Notes: generated by a model not told the origin, from the letters alone. 64,000 bases of DNA from Streptomyces sp. CB02058 (GCF_001905505.1 NZ_LIPG01000007.1:310001-374000), one strand, 5' to 3'. Positions 15,381-24,609 are shown, numbered from the stretch's first letter. Numbers and translations are program-made.

Positions 15381-16919
15381 ATGACCGTGTTCATCCTGGT
15401 GTCCGGTGTGTTCACCGGCCCGCACGTGTGGGACGAGACCGCCGCGGCGCTGACGGTGGCGGGTGCCGATGTGCGTGCGGTGGCCCTGACCGGGCTCGGC
15501 GGGAGCCGTCCTCCGGCAGATGCGGCCGTCGGCCTGGAGACCCACATCGCGGACGTCCTCGCGGTGATCGATTCGGTCGGGCGGGTGGCCGGCCGGGCGA
15601 TCGTGCTCGTCGGCCACGACTACGGCATCCATCCGGCCCTGGGCGCCGCCGACCGGCGTGCGGAGTCGGTCGCCCGGATCGTCTACCTGGACTCGGGGCT
15701 GCCCGCGAACGGGGTTCCGGCCCTGGCAGCCGTGCCCGACCGGGGAGTGCGCGAGGAGGTGCTGCGCGCCGCCGGGGAGGGTGGCCGGCGAGCGGGCGCG
15801 GCGCTGGCGCCTCCCTCGCGCGACGACTGGGGTGTCTGGGGCAGCACGGCGGGCGTGTCCGGCGCCGCGCTGTCCCGGCTGACGGCTCTCTCGTCGCCGC
15901 AGCCGCTGGACACGCTGCTCCAGCCACTCGTCCTGACCGGGGCGGCGGCCGGGCTGCCCATGGCCGGGGTGCTGTGCACCGCCAACGGATCGAGCATCTC
16001 GATGGTCCAGGCCCGGGTGGGCTTCGGCGAACCCACGCTCCAGGCGCTGGCCGATCCCCGGGTGACCTTCTTCGAACTGCCCACGGGGCACTGGCCCATG
16101 CTGTCCACCCCCGCCGCCCTGGCCGATACGCTGCTGAGGGCGGCGGCCGGGGAGGGGCACCGTCTGACTCCGGCGGGCGCCGAGCATCCGCGGCCCTTCC
16201 TGCTGGACGTGCCCGAGGTCCCCCGCGAGCGGACCGGCACCATCGACCTGTATCCGCCGCCCTCCGCCACGGGCCCCCGCCCGGCGTTGGTCCTCGTCCA
16301 CGGCGGACCGGTGCCGCAAGAGGCGCGCCCAACCCCCCGGGACTGGCCGGGCATGACCGGTTACGCCCGCTACGTCGCGGGCCAGGGGGTGGTGGCCGTG
16401 ACCGTCGACCACCGCCTCCACTCCCTGGGCGACTACGCCCGGTCGGCCGCCGATGTGGCGGAGGCGGTGGAGCGGGTGCGGGCCGATCCCCGGGTGGACG
16501 CCGGCCGGATCGCGCTGTGGTTCTTCTCGGGCAGCGGCCCGCTCACCGCCGACTGGCTGAGCAAGCCCCCGCCGTGGCTGCGCTGCCTTGCGGCCAACTA
16601 CCCGATCATGGCGCCGCTGCCCAACTGGGGACGGTTCGAGGCCCGTTTCCGCCCGGCGGAAGCCGTCGCCCATGCGGGTTCCCTGCCCCTGGTGCTGGTC
16701 CGGGCCGGGCTGGAGACGGCCGCGATCGCGGCCACCGTGGACGCGTTCACCGACGCGGCGCGCGCGTGCGGGGCGGAGCTGGAGGTGATCGACGTGCCGC
16801 ACGGCCACCACAGCTTCGAGACCGTCGACCCGACCGACGAGTCACGCGAGGCGGTGCACGCCGCCGTGCGGGCCGTGCTGCACCGCCTGTGCGGGGAGGA
16901 CGACGGCTCCCCCCGGTGA
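15381..16919 (+). CDS. Tandem fusion of two alpha/beta-hydrolase domains
   Basis: A 512-residue protein made of two complete alpha/beta-hydrolase domains. The first (about 1-245) has the elbow V-G-H-D-Y-G, with Asp in place of Ser as in epoxide hydrolases and haloalkane dehalogenases, and a C-terminal G-H-W-P-M His. The second (about 270-505) starts with L-V-H-G-G-P, has a Ser elbow in F-S-G-S-G-P and a final P-H-G-H-H-S-F-E His, like dienelactone-hydrolase relatives. The ATG at 15381 is preferred over the one at 15378 because AGGAG is better spaced. Expression is probably controlled by the divergent MerR protein. Two different active sites in one chain suggest consecutive hydrolytic steps on one compound. 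Confidence 0.8.
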   Translation: MTVFILVSGVFTGPHVWDETAAALTVAGADVRAVALTGLGGSRPPADAAVGLETHIADVLAVIDSVGRVAGRAIVLVGHDYGIHPALGAADRRAESVARIVYLDSGLPANGVPALAAVPDRGVREEVLRAAGEGGRRAGAALAPPSRDDWGVWGSTAGVSGAALSRLTALSSPQPLDTLLQPLVLTGAAAGLPMAGVLCTANGSSISMVQARVGFGEPTLQALADPRVTFFELPTGHWPMLSTPAALADTLLRAAAGEGHRLTPAGAEHPRPFLLDVPEVPRERTGTIDLYPPPSATGPRPALVLVHGGPVPQEARPTPRDWPGMTGYARYVAGQGVVAVTVDHRLHSLGDYARSAADVAEAVERVRADPRVDAGRIALWFFSGSGPLTADWLSKPPPWLRCLAANYPIMAPLPNWGRFEARFRPAEAVAHAGSLPLVLVRAGLETAAIAATVDAFTDAARACGAELEVIDVPHGHHSFETVDPTDESREAVHAAVRAVLHRLCGEDDGSPR

Positions 16920-17062
16920 CCGTGCCCGCCGTTCCGTCCGCTCGCGTCACCCGTTGAGGGGGATGCCCGTGGAGGCTCCTGGCTTCGGCGTCCCGTTCGT
17001 GGTCGGCTTGACCACCCGTCAGTGGCGTCGCCGGACGCGGGGAACCGAGCCGAGGGACACGG

Positions 17063-18328
17063 ATGACGAAACCACAGCACCCATCGCCACCGGACGCCGT
17101 CGTCGTGGGCGCCGGCCTCGCAGGTCTGGCGTGCGCGCTCGACCTCGTCGAGGCGGGCCTGCGCGTCGAGCTGCTGGAGGCGTCCGACGGGGTGGGCGGC
17201 CGCATGCGCACGGACCGCAGGGACGGGTTCCTGCTGGACCGGGGCTTCCAGGTCTTCAACACCTCCTATCCGCAGGTGAAGAGGCGCCTCGATCTGCGCG
17301 GGCTGCGCCTGCGGCCGTTCACCCCCGGCCTGATCGCCCGGACCCCCTCGGGGCGCGTGCGCGTCACGGACCCCACCCGGCGGCCGGGGGACGCGGCGCA
17401 GCTGCTGCCCGGACGTGTGCTCCCGGGCCGCGACCTCGCCGCGCTCGCCGCGCTCACCGCCCGTGACGCGCTGCTTCCCGCGAAACGCCTGCGGCGCGTG
17501 CCCGACCGGACGGCCTCGGAGGCGCTCGTACGTGCCGGGCTCTCGCCGCGCGCCATCGAGGATTTGATGCGGCCCTTCCTCTCCGGGGTGTTCCTGGAGG
17601 AAGGGCTCGAGACCTCCGCGCGCTTCCTGCACCTGGTCTGGCGCAGCATGGTGCGCGGCACGCTCTGCCTGCCCGCCGAGGGCATCGGCGCCGTGCCGGC
17701 CCAGCTCGCCGCCCGGCTGCCGGAAGGCGCCCTGCGGCTCGGTTCACCGGTCGCCGGGATCACGGACTCCGGGGTGCTCCTCGCGGACGGCGGCGAGCGG
17801 CCCGCCGCCGGCGTCGTGGTGGCCACGGACGCCGCGACCGCTGCCCGGCTGCTGCCCGGGCTGGCAGTGCCGGACAGCCGCACGGTGACGACGTACTACC
17901 ACGCGGCCGACCGGTCGCCGCTGACCGAACCGACCCTGGTCGTCGACAGCGGACTCGCCGTCCTGAACAGCTGTGTCCTCACCGAGGTCGTACCTTCCTA
18001 CGCTCCCCCGGGCACGGCCCTGGTCTCGACGTCCGTACTCGGTTCCGGGCCGCCCGGCGGGGAGAGGACGGTCCGCGCGCGGCTGGCCGAGCTGTACGAC
18101 ACGGACACGAGCACCTGGGAGACGGTCGCCGCGTACACCGTGGAGGGCGCCCTGCCCGCCATGCGCCCGCCCTGGCCACTGAGCCGCACGACCCGCTTCG
18201 CACCGGGCCGGTACGTCTGCGGGGACCACCGGGCGACCGGCTCCGTGCAGGGTGCGCTGGCCTCCGGCAGCAGGGCGGCACGCGAGGTGCTGGCCGACCG
18301 CGCGGCGGTCCGGGCCGGCCGGGTGTGA
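17063..18328 (+). CDS. FAD-dependent oxidoreductase of the carotenoid cluster
   Basis: A 421-residue flavoprotein of the amine-oxidase/phytoene-desaturase superfamily. It shows the N-terminal dinucleotide fold V-V-V-G-A-G-L-A-G-L (residues 13-22), the G-V-G-G-R-M segment (about 41-46) and a C-terminal FAD motif (Y-V-C-G-D-H-R-A-T-G-S-V-Q-G-A). It is shorter than CrtI. Its stop overlaps the crtY start by four bases (GTGA), so it is the first gene of a three-gene carotenoid operon; GAGGG precedes its ATG. Desaturation, isomerisation or oxidation of a carotenoid is likely by context, but the step is not known and this gene is not one of the classical Streptomyces crt set. Confidence 0.8.
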   Translation: MTKPQHPSPPDAVVVGAGLAGLACALDLVEAGLRVELLEASDGVGGRMRTDRRDGFLLDRGFQVFNTSYPQVKRRLDLRGLRLRPFTPGLIARTPSGRVRVTDPTRRPGDAAQLLPGRVLPGRDLAALAALTARDALLPAKRLRRVPDRTASEALVRAGLSPRAIEDLMRPFLSGVFLEEGLETSARFLHLVWRSMVRGTLCLPAEGIGAVPAQLAARLPEGALRLGSPVAGITDSGVLLADGGERPAAGVVVATDAATAARLLPGLAVPDSRTVTTYYHAADRSPLTEPTLVVDSGLAVLNSCVLTEVVPSYAPPGTALVSTSVLGSGPPGGERTVRARLAELYDTDTSTWETVAAYTVEGALPAMRPPWPLSRTTRFAPGRYVCGDHRATGSVQGALASGSRAAREVLADRAAVRAGRV

Positions 18329-19530
18329 GCGGGTACCGGCGGCGGGTGGACGACGTCGTCGTCGTGGGCGGCGGCGCGGCCGGGCTCTGCCTGGCGGACC
18401 GGCTCGTCGGTTCCGGTACGGGCGTGACGCTCGTCGAGGCTCCCGACGGACCGCTGCGCCCCGCGGAGCGCACCTGGTGCTACTGGGAGGCGGGCACGGG
18501 AGGGTTCGAGGAGGCCGTCGTCGCCTCCTGGCAACGGCTGCGGGTGCGCGGGCCCGACGGCGGCGCCATCGAGTCGGCGCCCGCGCCGCTGCGCTACCGC
18601 ATGGTGCGCTCCGGTCCGTTCGAACGGCTGGTCCACGCACGGCTGGCTGCCTCCCCGACGGCCCGCGTCGTGCGTGCCACCGCCCACGAGGTGCGCGACG
18701 CGCCGTACGGCGCCGAGGTGCGCTGCACGACGGCCGGGGGCAGGCCGCTCACACTGCGGGGCGACTGCGTCTTCGACTCGCGGCCGGTGCGCGGCACGCC
18801 GCCCCACCGCACGCTGCTGCTCCAGCACTTCCGCGGCTGGTTCGTGCGCACCGCCTCGCCCCGGTTCGATCCCGGCGTGGCGGACCTGATGGACTTCCGG
18901 GTGCCGCAGCCGCGCCACGGCCTCGCGTTCGGATACGTCCTGCCGCTCGCGCCGGACCGGGCGCTGGTGGAGTACACCGAATTCTCCCGGGCCCCGCTGA
19001 CGACGGCGGCGTACGACGCGGCTCTGCGGCACTACACGGCCGAGGTGCTGCGGCTCGGTCCCCTGGCCGTGGACTCCGCGGAGCAGGGCGTCATCCCGAT
19101 GACGGACGCCCGCTTCCCCCGCCGCACCGGGTCCGCCGTGTTCCGTATCGGGGCAGCCGGGGGCGCCACCCGTCCGGCGACCGGCTACACCTTCGCCACC
19201 GTGCAGCGCCAGAGCCGGGCCGTCGCAGCCTCGGTGCTGCGGGGCCGGCCGGCCGTGCCGCCGCCGCACGGCCGCCGGGCCCTCGCCATGGACGCCGTTC
19301 TGCTGCGGGCCCTGGACACCGGGCGGGTCGACGGGCCGCGCTTCTTCACCGAGCTGTTCCGCCGGGTCCCGATGGAGCGGCTGCTGCGCTTCCTCGACGG
19401 CGGGAGCACGCCGTGGGAGGAGTTCGGGATCGGTCTGCGCACTCCTGTGGGCCCGATGCTCCGCACCGCGGCCGAACTGCCGTTCCTCGCCCGCCGGGCC
19501 ACCGGCCGATCCGAAGAGAGCCCCCGATGA
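18325..19530 (+). CDS. crtY: Lycopene beta-cyclase
   Basis: A 401-residue CrtY-type cyclase that closes beta-ionone rings on lycopene to give beta-carotene. Visible features are the dinucleotide-binding G-G-G-A-A-G (about residues 14-19), the F-R-G-W-F-V motif (about 170-175), the E-Y-T-E-F-S segment with the catalytic-region acids (about 215-220) and the C-terminal G-G-A-T-R-P-A-T-G-Y-T-F signature. It starts with a GTG overlapping the upstream FAD oxidoreductase stop and ends with an ATGA overlap into crtU, so the three are coupled. The protein is expected to be membrane-associated. Confidence 0.93.
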   Translation: MSGYRRRVDDVVVVGGGAAGLCLADRLVGSGTGVTLVEAPDGPLRPAERTWCYWEAGTGGFEEAVVASWQRLRVRGPDGGAIESAPAPLRYRMVRSGPFERLVHARLAASPTARVVRATAHEVRDAPYGAEVRCTTAGGRPLTLRGDCVFDSRPVRGTPPHRTLLLQHFRGWFVRTASPRFDPGVADLMDFRVPQPRHGLAFGYVLPLAPDRALVEYTEFSRAPLTTAAYDAALRHYTAEVLRLGPLAVDSAEQGVIPMTDARFPRRTGSAVFRIGAAGGATRPATGYTFATVQRQSRAVAASVLRGRPAVPPPHGRRALAMDAVLLRALDTGRVDGPRFFTELFRRVPMERLLRFLDGGSTPWEEFGIGLRTPVGPMLRTAAELPFLARRATGRSEESPR

Positions 19531-21071
19531 CCCTGCTGGGCGCCCATGGGCGCGACCGCCGTGCGGAGATCCTCCTTCCCGCGCCGGGACGCGAGCGTTT
19601 CACCGGCGACGCGCCGTCGGCCGCGGTGATCGGCGGAGGCATCGCGGGCCTCGCCGCCGCGACGGCGCTCGCCGAGCGGGGCGTCCACGTGACCCTGTAC
19701 GAACGCGAGCAGGTCCTCGGCGGGCGCGTCGCCGGGTGGCCGGTCCGGCTGGCCGACGGGTCCGGGGCGACGATGAGCCGCGGTTTCCATGCGTTCTTCC
19801 GCCAGTACTACAACCTGCGCGGCCTGCTGCGCCGGACGGATCCGGGGCTCTTGGCGCTCACCCCCCTGCCGGACTATCCGCTGCTGCACCGCGACGGCCT
19901 GAGGGACAGCTTCGCGCGCGTGCCCCGGACCCCGCCGTGGAGTGCGCTCGGATTCGTGGCGCTCAGCCCGACGTTCGGATGGCGGGACCTCGCCGCGATG
20001 GACGCCCGGGCGGCCCTGCCGCTGCTCGATGTGCGCGTGCCCGGGGTGTACGAGGGGTTCGACGGCATCAGCGCCGAGGACTTCCTGCACCGCATCGGGT
20101 TCCCCGGGGCCGCGCGTCATCTGGCCTTCGAGGTGTTCTCCCGCAGCTTCTTCGCCGACCCACGCGAACTCTCGGCGGCCGAACTGCTGTTGATGTTCCA
20201 CATCTATTTCCTGGGGTCGTCCGAGGGCCTCCTCTTCGACGTGCCGCGCGAGCCGTTCCCCCAGGCCCTCTGGGAGCCGCTGGCCGGACATCTGCGAGGG
20301 CTCGGCACCCAGGTGCGCACCGGGACCCCGGTGCGGCGTGTCCGGCCGCTCGCGGACGGGGACCTGGCCGTGGAGAGCGAGGGTGCGTCCGACCGGTACC
20401 AGGCCGTGGTCCTCGCGCTCGACACCGGCGGCCTGCGCCATGTGGTGGGCGCCTCGGAGGAGCTGGGGGACGACTCCTGGCGCGCGGACATCGCCGCACT
20501 GCGGACGGCTCCGCCGTTCCTCGTCTCCAGGCTGTGGCTCGACCGCCCGGTGCGCGAGGACCGCGCGGGGTTCCTCGGCACGAGTGGGTACGACGGGCTC
20601 GACAACATCAGCGTCCTCGACCGCTGGGAGGGCGAAGCGGCACGCTGGGCCGCACGGACCGGCGGCGGGGTGGTCGAACTCCACGCGTACGCCGTCGACG
20701 AGCGGGAGGAGCACAAGCGGGTCCAGAAGCGGATCCTCGACCGGCTCCACGAGGTCTACCCCGAGACCGCGGACGCCCGGGTCGTCGACGCGGTCCATGA
20801 GTGGCGGGCGGACTGCCCGGTCTTCGCCGTCGGCGGCCACCACCGCCGTCCGGCCGTGCGCACCCCGCATCCGCGCGTGACGCTGGCGGGTGACCTCGTC
20901 CGCACCGGTCTGCCCGTCGCGCTCATGGAACGGGCGGCGACCTCGGGCTTCCTGGCCGCCAATCAACTGCTCGCCGGCTGGGGTGTGCGCGGCCACGTGC
21001 TCAGGACCGTCCCGCGGGCCGGCCGCTCCCGGGTCCTGCGCGCCCTGGCGGCCCGGGCGGCGCGGTACTGA
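19527..21071 (+). CDS. crtU: Isorenieratene synthase (beta-carotene desaturase/methyltransferase)
   Basis: A 514-residue CrtU-type flavoprotein. It has the N-terminal FAD fold I-G-G-G-I-A-G-L (about residues 35-42), the R-G-F-H-A-F-F-R-Q-Y-Y segment (about 86-96) typical of CrtU/CruE, and a C-terminal A-G-D-L-V-R-T-G motif. CrtU converts beta-ionone end groups to aromatic phi ends, giving isorenieratene. The ATG overlaps the crtY stop by four bases; the frame is open upstream through crtY but that part is an out-of-frame shadow. It converges on the Rieske gene, with only nine bases between the stops. Confidence 0.92.
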   Translation: MTLLGAHGRDRRAEILLPAPGRERFTGDAPSAAVIGGGIAGLAAATALAERGVHVTLYEREQVLGGRVAGWPVRLADGSGATMSRGFHAFFRQYYNLRGLLRRTDPGLLALTPLPDYPLLHRDGLRDSFARVPRTPPWSALGFVALSPTFGWRDLAAMDARAALPLLDVRVPGVYEGFDGISAEDFLHRIGFPGAARHLAFEVFSRSFFADPRELSAAELLLMFHIYFLGSSEGLLFDVPREPFPQALWEPLAGHLRGLGTQVRTGTPVRRVRPLADGDLAVESEGASDRYQAVVLALDTGGLRHVVGASEELGDDSWRADIAALRTAPPFLVSRLWLDRPVREDRAGFLGTSGYDGLDNISVLDRWEGEAARWAARTGGGVVELHAYAVDEREEHKRVQKRILDRLHEVYPETADARVVDAVHEWRADCPVFAVGGHHRRPAVRTPHPRVTLAGDLVRTGLPVALMERAATSGFLAANQLLAGWGVRGHVLRTVPRAGRSRVLRALAARAARY

Positions 21072-21080
21072 GCGCGGCCC

Positions 21081-22097
21081 TCAGCCCGGGAAGCGTCCCG
21101 TGCGCCGCAGCGTCCAGCGGCGCTCTGCGTACGCCAGGTCGTCACGCCAGAGCCTGCCGGCGGTCCGGCGCATCAGGGGCCGCAGAAGGGGTGCGGCGGC
21201 CCGCGCCAGCGCGAAGCCCCGCCGGCCCGAGGCCGCGACGACGGCCTCCACCACCGCCGTACGCGGCCGGGCGGCACCCGGCGCGGTGAGGGGCGTGGCG
21301 TGGGTCTCCACGACCGATCCGGCACCCTCCCCGTCCGTGATGCGCATGACGACCGTGCGCGGCCCGGGAGCGGTGAACTCCGCCCGCACCGGCACCACCA
21401 GGCGGCCCGCGACCTTGAACGAGACGTCGACGGCGAAGGCGTCCTCCTCAGCGGCCCGGGCGTCGTCCGGGGTGCCGGTCACCGTCAGCCCGACGAACGC
21501 GTAGGGGTGGAACCAGGCTCCGTGCCAGGGGTCCAGCCGGTTGGCGACCACGTCCTCCGGTTCGCACCTGCCCACCGCGGTGAACACCGCGTCGACCGCG
21601 TCGCCGGCCCCTGGGCGCACCGGCACGACGGGGTGGTCCAGCGGTGGTTCGCCCCCCGCCGCGTCGAGCCGCACCCACACCAGCACCCCGTCGTCGTGCA
21701 CCGGAACGGGCTCCCATCCGGCGAACGGCGCGCCGTCCAGGGCCATTCCGTGCCAGTGGCACAGCAACGTCCCGCACACCACGCGGCTGTCGCGGAGCGG
21801 GGCCCCCAGGTGGGGGCACTCCCCCGGGCCCGCGCGCAGCGTGCCGTCGCCGGCCCGCCACAGGACGAGTTCCACCCCGGCGACCGTGCGGCCGTACGGG
21901 CGTTCCCGGGTGCCGATCGCGCGGGAGGCGCCCGCGACGTACCAGTTGCCCGACGGCCGCGCGCAGGCCCGTTTCAGCGCCTCGGCGATCACGGGGGGCC
22001 TGGCTTCACGCCAGGTCGGGGCCTGTCGCTCCCAGCGGGGTGCGCGCCGCATCCGCAGCGGCGGGGTCCATGCCTCGCTTCTCCTGGGCGCGTTCAT
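21081..22097 (-). CDS. Rieske non-heme iron oxygenase-like protein of the carotenoid cluster (DUF5914-like)
   Basis: A 338-residue protein with an N-terminal Rieske [2Fe-2S] domain (C-P-H-L-G then C-H-W-H-G, about residues 93-121) and a C-terminal domain with D-P-W-H-G-A-W-F-H (about 193-201). The latter is the D-x2-H-x4-H facial triad of mononuclear iron oxygenases. It is therefore more than a ferredoxin and could hydroxylate or oxidise a carotenoid end group. The ATG overlaps the crtB stop by four bases. Streptomyces carotenoid clusters often carry a gene like this, but its reaction is not assigned. Reductase and ferredoxin partners are not in the cluster. Confidence 0.82.
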   Translation of the reverse strand: MNAPRRSEAWTPPLRMRRAPRWERQAPTWREARPPVIAEALKRACARPSGNWYVAGASRAIGTRERPYGRTVAGVELVLWRAGDGTLRAGPGECPHLGAPLRDSRVVCGTLLCHWHGMALDGAPFAGWEPVPVHDDGVLVWVRLDAAGGEPPLDHPVVPVRPGAGDAVDAVFTAVGRCEPEDVVANRLDPWHGAWFHPYAFVGLTVTGTPDDARAAEEDAFAVDVSFKVAGRLVVPVRAEFTAPGPRTVVMRITDGEGAGSVVETHATPLTAPGAARPRTAVVEAVVAASGRRGFALARAAAPLLRPLMRRTAGRLWRDDLAYAERRWTLRRTGRFPG

Positions 22098-23080
22098 CGC
22101 GCAACACCCTCCGTCCCCGCCACCGGACCCGGAACCGCCGCGTCCCGCCGTGTGCGCATCCGCGCCCCCAGGATGCGTACGAGCCCTCCCGCCGCGGTGG
22201 CGGCCCGCCGTCGGCGCGGTACGACGGCCCGTCCGTGCAGGACCGCGTATCCGTCGTCGGCGATCGCGTCGAGGATGCCCCTGTACAGCGTGAACGCCGT
22301 ACGGATGCAGGGCCTCACCCGCGGCTCCAGCATGGCGATGCCCGGTTCCGCCTCCCGGTAGACGGCCCGGATCATCGCGTCGGTCTCGGCGAACGCGGCG
22401 CGCAGGCGCGGGTCGTGCCGTCCGCTGCGGCGGCTCCACTCCAGCAGGGGCCGCCCCACTCCGTGCGCGGCGAGGAGGTCCGCGGGAAGGTAGACGCGCC
22501 CCCGGTCCAGGTCCTCGCCGACGTCGCGCAGGAAGTTGGTCAGCTGGAAGGCCACACCGAGGGCAGCCGCGTGCGGTGCGGCCTCCTCGCGGGCCACGAC
22601 CGTCCCGAGCACGGGCAGCATCTGGAGTCCGATCACCGCGGCCGAACCGTGCATGTAGGCGCGCAGATCCTCGTACGTCGGATAGTCGGTGACGCTCAGG
22701 TCGCTGCGCATGGACGCGAGGAAGTCGGCGAACAGGCCGTGGTCGATGGCGTATCGCCCCGCGGTGTCGGCGACCGCCCGTACGACGGGCTCGTCGCCGC
22801 CTCCCGTGCGCAGTCCGTGGGCGAGGTCGCTCTCGAGCAGGCGCAGCAGACGGTCGCGTTCCTCCGGGGGCCTCCCCCGGTCCAGGCCGTCCACGATGTC
22901 GTCGGCCCACCGGGCGAAGCCGTACAGCGCGTGGACCGCGCAGCGGCGTTCGAGCGGGAGCAGACGGGTCGCCAGGAAGTAGGTGCGGCCGTGCCGGGCG
23001 TTGATCCGGCGGCACCGGTCGTAGTCGGCGCGCAGGGCGGGGCCGGTGATCCCGGCGGCGTCGAGTTCACGGCGGCTCAC
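22094..23080 (-). CDS. crtB: Phytoene synthase
   Basis: A 328-residue squalene/phytoene synthase that joins two geranylgeranyl diphosphates head to head. The first Asp-rich site is A-D-D-I-V-D (about residues 61-66), the second D-V-G-E-D-L-D-R-G-R-V-Y-L-P (about 190-203), and Y-F-L-A-T-R-L-L-P marks the N-terminal substrate helix. The GTG at 23080 overlaps the crtI stop by four bases (GTGA), and its own stop overlaps the Rieske gene start (ATGA), so crtI-crtB-Rieske form one coupled unit. The longer open frame to 23209 lies inside crtI and is not used. Confidence 0.93.
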   Translation of the reverse strand: MSRRELDAAGITGPALRADYDRCRRINARHGRTYFLATRLLPLERRCAVHALYGFARWADDIVDGLDRGRPPEERDRLLRLLESDLAHGLRTGGGDEPVVRAVADTAGRYAIDHGLFADFLASMRSDLSVTDYPTYEDLRAYMHGSAAVIGLQMLPVLGTVVAREEAAPHAAALGVAFQLTNFLRDVGEDLDRGRVYLPADLLAAHGVGRPLLEWSRRSGRHDPRLRAAFAETDAMIRAVYREAEPGIAMLEPRVRPCIRTAFTLYRGILDAIADDGYAVLHGRAVVPRRRRAATAAGGLVRILGARMRTRRDAAVPGPVAGTEGVAR

Positions 23081-24609
23081 CGGCCCGCTCCTTCGAGGGC
23101 GGGGCGGCGGTGCGCTCCGGTGGTGCGGCGGGTGCCGGTGATCCGGGCCGCGGCGAGCTTGCCGCTCACCAGGACCGTCGGCACGCCGACCCCGGGGGTC
23201 GTGCCGCACCCGGCGATCACGACGTTCTCGTAGCCGCGTACGAGGTTGCGCGGCCGGAAGGGGCCGGTCTGCGCGAAGGTGTGCGCCACGGAGAAGGGGG
23301 TGCCCGCCGCATGCCCCTGGGCCGTCCAGTCCAGGGGGGTGACCAGCAGTTCGCGGTCGATGGACGCCTCGAAGCCGTCCAGGCCCCGGCGTTCCAGTTC
23401 GCGCAGGAGGCTGTCGCGGTAGCGGGGCCCGAGGTCAGCCCAGGTGCCCGCCGAGGGGCCGGTCGTGGTGTTGGGACACGGGGCCAGGACGTAGTGCAGG
23501 TGTCTGCCCTCCGGGGCGAGCGACGGGTCGTGTGCCGTCGGACGGGTGATGAGGAGTGACGGGTCGCTCATCACGCTTCCGGTGCGGGTGAGTTCGTCGA
23601 AGGTGCGTTCCCAGGCGGAGCCGAACGAGATCGTGTGGTGCGCGAGTTCCGGCCAGGTGCGGTCCGTGCCCGCGTGCAGGATCACGGCCGACGGCGAGTG
23701 GCGCAGAGCGACGGGGCGTCGCGGGGCCCGGCCCAGGAGGCGGTGGACGACGGGCAGGTCCGGTGTCAGGACGACCGCGTCGCAGGCGATCCGCTCGCCC
23801 GAGGCCAGGGTGACGGCCCGTACCCGGCCGGACGTCCGCTCCAGCGCGCTCACTTCGGCGGACCACCGGAAGCGGGCGCCCGCGTCTCCCGCCGTGTCGG
23901 CCATGGCCCGGGGCAGTGCGTGCATGCCGCCCTTGGGGAACCAGACGCCCGCGACCGTGTCCATGTAGGCGATGACCGCGTAGGCGGCCAGGGCGCGGGC
24001 GGGCGTGACTCCGGCGTACAGCGCCTGGAAGGAGAACACCCGGCGCAGCCGCGGATCCGAGAGGAACCGGGCGATCTGCGGATCGAGCCGGCCGAAGCCG
24101 CCGAGTGCGGCGAGCCGGGCCAGGTCCGGGTGCAGGAGCTGGAGGGGCGAGTCGAAGTTGGTGTCGATGAAGCGGCGCATCTGCGCCCGGTACAGCCGCT
24201 CCAGCCAGCCGCGCAGTCTGCGGTAGCCGGCGGCCTCGGCGGCCCCGGCGAAGCGCCTGACCTCGGCCTCCATGGCGTCGCCGTCGGTGTGGACGTCCAG
24301 CCCGCTGCCGTCGGCGAAGAGGGCCCGGTAGGCGGGGTGGAGCGGGATCAGCTCCACCCTCCGGTGGAGGCTGTCCCCCACGGCGGCGAAGGCCTCGTCG
24401 GCCAGGTGCGGCATGGTCAGCACGGTGGGTCCGGTGTCCACCCGGTAGCCGCCGGTCTCCAGCCGCCCCGCGCGCCCCCCGGGCCCCGCGTCCCGTTCGA
24501 CGACGGTGACCCGGCGGCCCGCGCCGAGCAGATGGAGGGCGGCGGCGAGGCCGGACAGGCCGGCGCCGACCACCACCACATGGTCCGTGGGACCGGGCAC
24601 GGTCCTCAT
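23077..24609 (-). CDS. crtI: Phytoene desaturase
   Basis: A 510-residue CrtI-type desaturase that takes phytoene to lycopene. It has the N-terminal FAD motif V-V-V-G-A-G-L-S-G-L (about residues 11-20) with P-G-G-R-A-G-R, and the bacterial phytoene-dehydrogenase signature near the C-terminus (C-G-T-T-P-G-V-G-V-P and V-S-G-K-L-A, about 474-492). The ATG at 24609 with GGGAGGACGT upstream is preferred to an in-frame start 15 codons earlier. It is the first gene of the minus-strand carotenoid operon. The 173 bases to the AhpD-like gene upstream should hold its promoter, but no clear -35/-10 pair stands out. Confidence 0.93.
   Translation of the reverse strand: MRTVPGPTDHVVVVGAGLSGLAAALHLLGAGRRVTVVERDAGPGGRAGRLETGGYRVDTGPTVLTMPHLADEAFAAVGDSLHRRVELIPLHPAYRALFADGSGLDVHTDGDAMEAEVRRFAGAAEAAGYRRLRGWLERLYRAQMRRFIDTNFDSPLQLLHPDLARLAALGGFGRLDPQIARFLSDPRLRRVFSFQALYAGVTPARALAAYAVIAYMDTVAGVWFPKGGMHALPRAMADTAGDAGARFRWSAEVSALERTSGRVRAVTLASGERIACDAVVLTPDLPVVHRLLGRAPRRPVALRHSPSAVILHAGTDRTWPELAHHTISFGSAWERTFDELTRTGSVMSDPSLLITRPTAHDPSLAPEGRHLHYVLAPCPNTTTGPSAGTWADLGPRYRDSLLRELERRGLDGFEASIDRELLVTPLDWTAQGHAAGTPFSVAHTFAQTGPFRPRNLVRGYENVVIAGCGTTPGVGVPTVLVSGKLAAARITGTRRTTGAHRRPALEGAGR

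Noticed and set aside
18252..19526. Upstream extension of crtU through crtY
   Set aside because: The extension is an Arg/Gly/Ala-rich reading of crtY in the wrong frame; the ATGA overlap at 19527 gives a proper start.
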